The translations under genes were made by a program, and so were the position numbers. This document shows, piece after piece, positions 1-6,632 of a stretch of 6,632 nt of DNA. Each line of letters begins with the position of its first letter. Within the stretch, counting starts at the first letter, position 1. The DNA is from CAZLHO01 sp964559455 (GTDB lineage: Bacteria; Krumholzibacteriota; Krumholzibacteriia; LZORAL124-64-63). Below the pieces are notes generated by a model, which searched no databases, was not told the origin of the DNA, and worked only from the letters and a program-made list of their open reading frames with translations. The stretch spans positions 1-6,632 of the forward strand of contig CAZLHO010000096.1 of NCBI GenBank assembly GCA_964559455.1, given 5' to 3'.

Positions 1-141
1 CTGCACCTCGAGCATGCCGCGCCCGATCTCCAGGCGATCCCGGTGGAGACGGCCCAGGCCGGCGGCCTCGGCGTCGTCCAGAACGGGTATGAGCATGAGC
101 GTGCAGATGAGCAATAGTGTCGGTTTGACGAGCTTTCCCAT
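1..141 (-). CDS. Partial exported protein, N-terminus only
   Basis: This is the first 47 codons of a gene that runs off the left edge. It starts with ATG at 141, behind a clear Shine-Dalgarno AGGGAG at 153-148 with six bases between. The peptide opens with MGKLVK, then a hydrophobic stretch rich in Leu, Ile and Met (about residues 8-20), then an A-E-A-A-like signal peptidase site near residue 27. The mature part begins GLGRLHRDRLEIGRGM. The Cys at residue 13 sits inside the hydrophobic core and does not form a lipobox, so a soluble or membrane-attached periplasmic protein is more likely than a lipoprotein. I do not recognise the family from so little sequence. A good promoter lies upstream at 227-235, so it is probably transcribed independently of the hydrolase gene. 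Confidence 0.75.
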   Translation of the reverse strand, partial: MGKLVKPTLLLICTLMLIPVLDDAEAAGLGRLHRDRLEIGRGMLEVQ

Positions 142-185
142 TATCGTCTCCCTCGGTTTGAGGTGGCGGTAGACGAGACCGGCCC

Positions 186-218
186 GGCACCAAACACCCC
201 GCCAGCCGATTTGGCGCC
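186..218 (-). promoter_or_regulatory. Hairpin in the 5' leader of the left-edge gene
   Basis: On the minus strand GGCGCCAAA (218-210) can pair with TTTGGTGCC (194-186). This forms a nine-pair stem with one G-U pair and a 15-base loop. It lies at the very 5' end of the predicted leader and about 32 bases before the ribosome binding site. There is no T-run after it, so it is not a standard intrinsic terminator. It may stabilise the mRNA or take part in regulation; no known riboswitch fold is evident. Confidence 0.4.
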
Positions 219-220
219 AA
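211..220. promoter_or_regulatory. Perfect 10-bp palindrome at the predicted transcription start
   Basis: TTGGCGCCAA is its own reverse complement and lies where the extended -10 at 227-235 would place the start of transcription. Its position suits an operator for a dimeric repressor. Most of it is also the 5' arm of the RNA hairpin at 186-218, so it could act through RNA folding instead. I do not know a regulator for this sequence. Confidence 0.35.
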
Positions 221-226
221 GGCGGT

Positions 227-235
227 ATTATATCA
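227..235 (-). promoter_or_regulatory. Extended -10 promoter for the left-edge gene
   Basis: Reading the minus strand from 235 to 227 gives TGATATAAT, a perfect extended -10 element (TGn followed by TATAAT). The surrounding DNA is AT-rich compared with the rest of the window. No good -35 hexamer is seen at 16-18 bases upstream, which is typical of promoters that rely on the extended -10. Transcription would start near 220 and give a leader of about 79 bases before the ATG at 141. Confidence 0.6.
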
Positions 236-253
236 TAACTGGAGTGATACGAT

Positions 254-448
254 CTAAAATTCGTAGATTTCCATCCGGTGTGCCTCCTCAGAGCCCCATC
301 CGGCCGTCGAATCTTCTCCTGATTTCGCCATTTGACCGCTGATTCTGGTTTGGTAGGCGGGATTGGCCTCGTCCAGGAACCGGGCGAGTCCGGAGATCGC
401 CTCCGCCCGACGTCCCCGGAAGCCGGAATCCCGCCCTGGCCGGATATG
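254..448 (-). pseudogene. Possible coding remnant, unknown family
   Basis: Between the hydrolase stop (450) and the left-edge promoter, one minus-strand frame is open down to a TAG at 256-254. It reads like a real protein tail: RRAEAISGLARFLDEANPAY, then a stretch rich in Gly, Ser, Glu and Ala, ending HRMEIYEF. The composition is balanced, and the first half has GC-rich third positions while the second half is looser. The frame stays open back to about 538, inside the hydrolase gene, but I see no start codon with a ribosome binding site, and the only ATG codons are near the 3' end. It may be the 3' remnant of a deleted or frameshifted gene, or chance. A GC-rich inverted repeat overlaps it. 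Confidence 0.22.
356..435 (-). terminator. GC-rich nested inverted repeat after the hydrolase gene
   Basis: GGCGGGATT (356-364) and AATCCCGCC (427-435) are perfect nine-base inverted repeats. Nested inside are CGGGCG (381-386) with CGCCCG (404-409), or alternatively GGAG with CTCC in the same stretch. The transcript of the hydrolase gene, whose stop is at 450, could fold into a branched structure here. There is no T-run, so it is at best a factor-assisted terminator or an mRNA-stabilising element. Confidence 0.3.
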
Positions 449-449
449 A

Positions 450-1490
450 TCACTGAAGGATCTGTTCGATCGCCTCGCGCAGCACGTCGTCGAAGTCGTC
501 GGGAAACTCGTGTCCCTTGTCTTCCATGACGAGGTGGTTTACCTGCACTCCTGACTCTTCGAAGTTGGAGACGGTGGTCTGGGCCGATTCGGCGGTCCAG
601 TCGTTGGACCCGACGAATATCGTCCCCCGGACGCCGCGCGCGGCGGCGGTCCGGGCGGTTTCCGGCGGAACGGGAGTTCTGGTCGCCGGGCAGCCCGCGA
701 TGAAACCCTTGGCCGGGATGGTCCCCTCGGCGGCCATGAACAGCGCGAGATTGCCGCCCTGGGAGAACCCGGCCAGCATCACCTGCTCCGTGTCCACGGC
801 GTAGTCCCGGACGATTTCCCGATACAGGCCGAGGACTTCATCCTGTGCCGTGGGCAGACTGTAGATGTCGACTCCGCCGAGGTCCCACCGATACGACTTG
901 GTGTCGGCCGGCATGCTGGACTGGACATAGGCGATGATCATGTCGTCGCCGATCACCGCTGGGTCCCAGCGGTCCATGGCCTTGACGATGCTCTGATTGC
1001 CGCCGTGGATGATCATCAGGAGGGGATAGGCGTCCCTCGCGGAATAGGATGCCGGCTTGATCACCCTGTATTCCGGCTTGGACTCGCTGCGGGCGATGTC
1101 TCGCAACCGGTTGTTGCGGGCCACGAGTCTTCTGAACCGATCATCCCTGCGGACGCCGTCATAGATGCTGGACCGGGGAATGATGAAATAGAAGAACCCC
1201 GCCTCGACGCCTTCTTCCCAGACGGCCAGGGCCTCGTCCGTGCGTCCGGCTTCGCAGAGGATCTGCGCGGTAAGATCGGAAACCTCGAATTCACGACCCT
1301 GCAGATTCGGCGCCGCCGCTTCGATCAGCGCCAGCGCTTCATCGAATGCCCCCTGTTCCAGGAAGCTGTTGGCGGCCTCCCGGACCTCGCTCCAGGTGGA
1401 AGGCGCAACGTCGTTCGCCCGTGCAAGAGTCGGGCTGCAAAAGACGACGAGGCCGACGAGCAGGATCGATCGGAGTCTGGAGGGCTGCAT
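450..1490 (-). CDS. Secreted alpha/beta hydrolase (esterase) with TPR-like N-terminus
   Basis: The 346-residue product starts at the ATG at 1490. AGAGG at 1500-1496 lies five bases upstream, and the signal peptide begins MQPSRLRSILL and ends near A-R-A (residues 23-25). A longer start at 1541 would bury the signal peptide. Residues 34-97 contain two helical hairpins of TPR character (QGAFDEALALIE and AGRTDEALAVWEEG). The catalytic domain follows from about 140, with the oxyanion-type HGG at 162-164, the nucleophile Ser243 in GFSQGG, a probable acid Asp297 in VGSNDWT, and His327 in GHEF. The triad order and motifs fit the phospholipase/carboxylesterase or PHB-depolymerase-like esterases (Abhydrolase_2/esterase group), which cleave ester bonds. 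The natural substrate cannot be told. It lies 106 bases after the propeller gene on the same strand and may be cotranscribed with it. Confidence 0.85.
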   Translation of the reverse strand: MQPSRLRSILLVGLVVFCSPTLARANDVAPSTWSEVREAANSFLEQGAFDEALALIEAAAPNLQGREFEVSDLTAQILCEAGRTDEALAVWEEGVEAGFFYFIIPRSSIYDGVRRDDRFRRLVARNNRLRDIARSESKPEYRVIKPASYSARDAYPLLMIIHGGNQSIVKAMDRWDPAVIGDDMIIAYVQSSMPADTKSYRWDLGGVDIYSLPTAQDEVLGLYREIVRDYAVDTEQVMLAGFSQGGNLALFMAAEGTIPAKGFIAGCPATRTPVPPETARTAAARGVRGTIFVGSNDWTAESAQTTVSNFEESGVQVNHLVMEDKGHEFPDDFDDVLREAIEQILQ

Positions 1491-1596
1491 GGTTTCCTCT
1501 TTGATCGTTGCGGTCGTTGATGGTGTGGATGATCCCGGCATCGATCCATTGGAGGCGTCGTGGGTTTCGCCGTCGGTGCGCCGCTCCGAGCTGCGT

Positions 1597-2862
1597 CTAC
1601 TTCTCCAGCTGATAGCAGATCACGGCCATGTCGGGCTCCGCGTCGGGGTCGTCGTCGGTAGGCCTGACGCCGCCTCCGTAGTGGGTCATCATGGATTCCA
1701 TGTAGCCCTTGACCACCAGGATGCGGTCGGGACCGGCGAAGAAGATGCCGTCCTCGAGGGGGTCGCCGGGACCGCGCAGCTCCACCTGCTCGACGAACTC
1801 GCCGCTGGGATCGAAGACGTCGAACACGGCGAAGACAGCGTCGGGCAGGTCGCGGATTCCCCGTCCGCTGAGGGCCCAGATCGATCCGTCCTCGCGCATG
1901 CGCAGGCCCCGTTGAAAATAGGAAATGGCGGCGGCCCGCCTCTCGACGGTCAATTCGAATGCGAAAGGCGCGGTCGACAGTCCGGCGTCCAGGGCCTGCC
2001 GAAGATCCTCGTACTCCCGGTCGCTGCGGTCGATGGGTTCGTAATCCCGTTCGATGACCAGCTCCGGGCGACCGGCGGGATCGAAGACGTGGATGGCGTA
2101 GGCGTCCCGATCCGGGGCCACGCAGCAGCGGCCGTCGGCTCCGACGTCGAAGCAGTACAGGAACGTGGGGATGTGCTCGCGTTCGGAGTATTTGAAATTG
2201 CCGAAGTCGTAGACGGCCTTGCTCTCACAATAGCGATGGGTTTCCTGGCCGTCGTCGCCGAAGGACGACAGGAAGAAGGTGCGGTTGGAGATGCCGGGAG
2301 TGTCGCCCGCGCTCTGGGAGAGCCCGGACATCAGGATATGGGCGCCTTGCGCCCGGCAACCGATCAGGCTGAAGGGATCGCCGCCCGGACTCCCGACTCT
2401 GATCTGGCCGGCCGGCGTTCCTTCATCGTCGACAAGGATGGCGATTCCGGGGAATTCCTGAAGAGCGCCCACCCGGCCGTCCCCGAGCACGAACATGTCC
2501 CAGGGCCGACGGACTTCGCCCGGGCCGTCGCCTTCCCGGAACAGGGTGCGGGAAAGCTCGCCGCCCGGGGAGAAGACGCGAACCTGGCTCAGCTGGGTGT
2601 CCAGCACATAGACCCGGCCCTCGCCGTCGGTGCACACCTTGGGGGTGAGGCCGAAGAAAAGCTCCTCGTCATCCTCGCCGCCGACTCGCCACAGTTCGTT
2701 CATGCGCAGGGCCTGGACGCCCCCGGTTGGAGTATTCCCGTTCTTGACGTGGGGTACGCCGTCGATCATCTCACGGGCCGGTGCGCCGGCCATCGCCGTT
2801 TGGGTCAGAAGAACGAGGCAGATCAGAGAAAGGGCGGCGCGCGGGGTGGAGAGGAAGGTCAT
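1597..2862 (-). CDS. Secreted 6-bladed beta-propeller (NHL-like) protein
   Basis: The 421-residue product starts at the ATG at 2862, which has AGGAG at 2872-2868, five bases upstream. Starts further upstream at 2907 or 2886 lack this and would push the signal peptide inward. The signal peptide runs MTFLSTPRAALSLICLVLLT and ends at A-M-A (residues 23-25). The mature part carries repeated blade motifs, a turn such as DG-G-R followed by V-x-D and then F-x-P-x-G-E. They appear at about 79-105 (VYVLDTQLSQVRVFSPGGEL), 128-156, 241-270 (HVFDPAGRPELV) and 323-362 (VFDPSGEFVEQVEL), with a last strand near 380. Such propellers usually bind ligands or partners and have no fixed catalytic function; none can be assigned here. 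Five Cys in the mature part (77, 169, 212, 237 and the pair 246-247, plus 416) may form disulfides. Confidence 0.8.
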   Translation of the reverse strand: MTFLSTPRAALSLICLVLLTQTAMAGAPAREMIDGVPHVKNGNTPTGGVQALRMNELWRVGGEDDEELFFGLTPKVCTDGEGRVYVLDTQLSQVRVFSPGGELSRTLFREGDGPGEVRRPWDMFVLGDGRVGALQEFPGIAILVDDEGTPAGQIRVGSPGGDPFSLIGCRAQGAHILMSGLSQSAGDTPGISNRTFFLSSFGDDGQETHRYCESKAVYDFGNFKYSEREHIPTFLYCFDVGADGRCCVAPDRDAYAIHVFDPAGRPELVIERDYEPIDRSDREYEDLRQALDAGLSTAPFAFELTVERRAAAISYFQRGLRMREDGSIWALSGRGIRDLPDAVFAVFDVFDPSGEFVEQVELRGPGDPLEDGIFFAGPDRILVVKGYMESMMTHYGGGVRPTDDDPDAEPDMAVICYQLEK

Positions 2863-3021
2863 GGTCACTCCTGGAAATCGGTTCATGACGTGCGGAGGGA
2901 AGCCCAATAGACGTTCACGCCGCGGAAATGTTACGCGGAGTGGACCAGCCTGCAGATTTTTCCGCCTGCGAACGAATCTCCAGGAAATGGCCGACGCAGG
3001 GGTCGCCCCGACACGCCGTGC

Positions 3022-3618
3022 TCAGTAGGTCAATCCCGCCAGGTAGTTCGGCGCGCTGAGCGTGACCGCCCGGCCCGACTCGGAGAGATCCACCGTGAAG
3101 AACGCGTAGTGGTACTTGTTCTCGGTCTCCAGCTTGGTCCCGTCACAGGTGAGGCGGAATGACGCGTTGTCGAGCCTCAGCGACTTGTAGAGTTCCGTGA
3201 CCCGCGCCCAGTCCTCTTCCCGGCCGGCGGTCACGTCGACCATGATCGTCCAGTCCGTCGTGCCGCGGAACCAGCCGTGGCAGATCACCCGGAGCGTCTG
3301 TTCCCGCTGGAAGATCAGCTCGTACGAGATCATCTGGAAGAGGTACGACTTCTTGTCGTGACTGACGAAGACCGCCTGCTCGGGGATGGCCTGGTCGGGC
3401 GCCTCGGGTTCCTTCATCTCGATCAGATCCGCCATTGATACGTTGGTCAGCGCCCGGATGGAGTCGTCCGCGAGGTTGAAGCCGAGGTTCTGCCGGACGA
3501 GCTTGACGCTGTTGTCGTTCACCTTCACGGGACCGGGCTTGGGCTTCCGTTCGGCCTCCGCGGACTGCGCCAGCAGGGATGAGGCCAGCAGGCACATGAT
3601 CAGGGTGCGGATCTTCAT
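3022..3618 (-). CDS. Secreted protein of unknown function (198 aa)
   Basis: The gene starts at the ATG at 3618, with AAAGGA at 3631-3626, seven bases upstream, and ends with TGA at 3024-3022. Residues 1-22 (MKIRTLIMCLLASSLLAQSA, then E-A) form a signal peptide. The Cys at residue 9 is not in a lipobox. The mature part is basic at its start (ERKPKPGP) and then looks like a single mixed alpha/beta domain, with strands such as KKSYLFQMISYELIF and TLRVICHGWFRG. Two Cys at 113 and 158 could form a disulfide after export. I do not recognise a family or any catalytic motif. It follows katG on the same strand after a 169-base gap containing the katG hairpins, so it is probably transcribed separately. 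Confidence 0.75.
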   Translation of the reverse strand: MKIRTLIMCLLASSLLAQSAEAERKPKPGPVKVNDNSVKLVRQNLGFNLADDSIRALTNVSMADLIEMKEPEAPDQAIPEQAVFVSHDKKSYLFQMISYELIFQREQTLRVICHGWFRGTTDWTIMVDVTAGREEDWARVTELYKSLRLDNASFRLTCDGTKLETENKYHYAFFTVDLSESGRAVTLSAPNYLAGLTY

Positions 3619-3727
3619 CGGGAAATCCTTTCGAAGCGAGGGACGTTGCCGGGCGGATCATGACAACCGGCACGAATGATGCCGACCCATCCTGCAGACC
3701 GCAATCAAAATGGATATGGTGAATGAG

Positions 3728-3757
3728 GCGGGCGAGAGGAACGCTCCCCTCGCCCGC
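3728..3757 (-). terminator. Strong hairpin downstream of katG
   Basis: GCGGGCGAG (3728-3736) pairs perfectly with CTCGCCCGC (3749-3757). After one A-C mismatch, three more pairs close on the tetraloop at 3741-3744. The hairpin begins about 30 bases beyond the katG stop, as expected for a transcript end. The minus-strand sequence after it (CTCATTCACC) has no T-run, so termination would be weak or assisted; 3'-end protection is an alternative. Confidence 0.55.
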
Positions 3758-3763
3758 AATAGT

Positions 3764-3787
3764 ATCCGGTCGGAATGATGGACCGGA

Positions 3788-3788
<1 letters not shown>
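3764..3788 (-). terminator. Hairpin overlapping the katG stop codon
   Basis: ATCCGGTC (3764-3771) and GACCGGAT (3781-3788) are perfect eight-base inverted repeats around a nine-base loop. The right arm includes the last base of the katG stop codon. Together with the larger hairpin at 3728-3757 it gives the katG mRNA a double stem-loop 3' end. No T-run follows it. Confidence 0.4.
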
Positions 3789-6145
<2,357 letters not shown>

Positions 6146-6168
6146 CGTCCTCCTCCTTTCTGGATTCG

Positions 6169-6182
6169 GTCCAGTACTGGAC
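6169..6182. promoter_or_regulatory. Perfect 14-bp palindrome just upstream of katG
   Basis: GTCCAGTACTGGAC is fully self-complementary and lies 23 bases before the katG start codon, next to its ribosome binding site. It could be an operator for a dimeric regulator or a small stem in the leader. It does not resemble the AT-rich Fur/PerR box, so I do not assign it to the neighbouring Fur-like fragment. I could not identify a convincing -10/-35 pair for katG in the 115 bases upstream. Confidence 0.4.
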
Positions 6183-6260
6183 ATGATCTGAACACCTGCG
6201 GAAATAGAGACGCGGCCAGCCCCATATTCCCTTTTCCTCAAAATGTCCTCTTGCCGCGCA

Positions 6261-6632
6261 TTACGCCCCGATGCCCTCGAAGCCATCGGGCTTCGATACA
6301 TTCGAGACCTTGACTGCATCCCTGGGCGCGTCGTGAATCTGGCCGGAGTCTTCGTCGATGTGGTGGTGATGGTCGTCGGACTCTGGATCGGAGATCACTC
6401 GACCTTCGGTGAGAACGAACCGCCGAAGCAGCCCTTTTTCCACGAACAGGTCGAGAGTGGGGTACAGATTATGTCCAAAGATGGATACCGGCAACTGATC
6501 GCGGATTTCGCGCGCGTAAGTCTCGGTTATAAATGAAATTGAATTGACCGTCGGCTCGAAGCGCGGCCCAGGAGACTTGCTCCAGTGCTGCGGGATCCGC
6601 TCACCTCGGCGGCCGCTCTGATTCCCGGAGTC
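6261..6632 (-). pseudogene. Fur/PerR/Irr-like regulator fragment, probably decayed
   Basis: The minus-strand frame is open from the right edge for 123 codons to a TAA at 6263-6261. From about residue 37 it follows the Fur family. It has helix ETYAREIRDQLP, then a recognition-helix region (FGHNLYPTLDLFVEKGLLRR) where the family usually has a T-V-Y-R-T-L-like motif. The wing (LTEGRVISDPES) comes next, then the metal-site cluster D-D-HHHH and IDEDSGQIHDAP. The usual CxxC zinc knuckle is absent, as in Irr-like members. Signs of decay are Pro in place of the conserved Arg after the recognition Tyr, about one extra residue before it, and a stop after DGFEGIGA that removes the last beta-strand. The first 30-odd residues do not look like a Fur N-terminus, and no start codon with a ribosome binding site is seen; a TTG at 6494 has none. 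An intact regulator would be expected to sense peroxide or iron/haem and control katG, as FurA does in mycobacteria. A divergent functional member remains possible. Confidence 0.6.
6267..6296 (-). other. Two mutually exclusive hairpins between the Fur fragment and katG
   Basis: In the minus-strand RNA, TCGAAGCC (6296-6289) can pair with GGCTTCGA (6284-6277), an eight-pair stem with a four-base loop. Alternatively CCCGATG (6290-6284) can pair with CATCGGG (6273-6267), a seven-pair stem with a ten-base loop. The arms overlap at 6284 and 6289-6290, so only one can form. They cover the 3' end of the Fur-like frame. No T-run follows, so this is not a clear attenuator. Confidence 0.35.

Noticed and set aside
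1491..1541. Longer start for the hydrolase at 1541
   Set aside because: The ATG at 1490 has AGAGG five bases upstream and begins directly with a signal peptide; the extra 17 residues would hide it.
2863..2907. Longer starts for the propeller protein at 2907 and 2886
   Set aside because: The ATG at 2862 has AGGAG at the right distance and the signal peptide follows at once.
1240..2910. Plus-strand open frame of 556 codons across the propeller and hydrolase genes
   Set aside because: It lies antisense to two genes with signal peptides, ribosome binding sites and recognisable domains. Its translation has no domain, and long antisense frames are common in GC-rich DNA.
2999..3009. GGGGTCGCCCC as a terminator after the 198-residue gene
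   Set aside because: It is only a four-pair stem with a three-base loop and no T-run; such short stems occur often by chance in GC-rich DNA.
6169..6182. The katG palindrome as a Fur/PerR box
   Set aside because: Known Fur and PerR boxes are AT-rich repeats of the ATAATnATTAT type; this GC-containing site does not resemble them.
6146..6319. In-frame 58-codon extension of katG upstream to an ATG at 6319
   Set aside because: The ATG at 6145 has a near-perfect ribosome binding site and puts the signal peptide near the N-terminus. The extension is low-complexity and overlaps the Fur-like frame.

Overview
The window is a high-GC bacterial segment in which every supportable gene lies on the minus strand, so transcription runs right to left. 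The complete proteins all begin with a hydrophobic Sec-type signal peptide ending in an A-x-A-like site, none with a lipobox cysteine in the right place. This points to a Gram-negative-type cell with a periplasm. The style of the beta-propeller protein recalls deep-branching environmental lineages such as Candidatus Eisenbacteria or Krumholzibacteriota, but this is a low-confidence impression from memory.

Layout in transcription order. At 6632-6261 is an open frame running in from the right edge. It encodes a Fur/PerR/Irr-like regulator fragment with a histidine cluster and no CxxC, and it has a damaged helix-turn-helix, no visible start and a missing C-terminus. At 6145-3788 is a full-length catalase-peroxidase (katG) with a signal peptide and all key haem and adduct residues, followed by two tandem hairpins. 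At 3618-3022 is a 198-aa secreted protein of unknown function. At 2862-1597 is a 421-aa secreted protein with NHL/6-bladed beta-propeller-like repeats. At 1490-450 is a secreted alpha/beta hydrolase with a TPR-like N-terminal part. The stretch 449-142 has no intact gene. It holds a possible coding remnant, a GC-rich inverted repeat, a consensus extended -10 promoter and a leader hairpin. At 141-1 is the signal-peptide end of a further exported protein that continues off the left edge.

The regulator-katG order resembles the furA-katG peroxide-stress arrangement of mycobacteria. Here the regulator looks broken and the KatG is exported, so the pair may be a relic of such a unit with an envelope-located peroxide scavenger. 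The genes after katG have their own strong ribosome binding sites and gaps of roughly 105-170 bases. They look like neighbours of exported proteins, not an obvious pathway. I did not find convincing evidence of a novel defence or mobile system. The most unusual parts are the decayed regulator region upstream of katG, a short katG-like repeat inside it, and the structured DNA around the katG and left-edge promoters.
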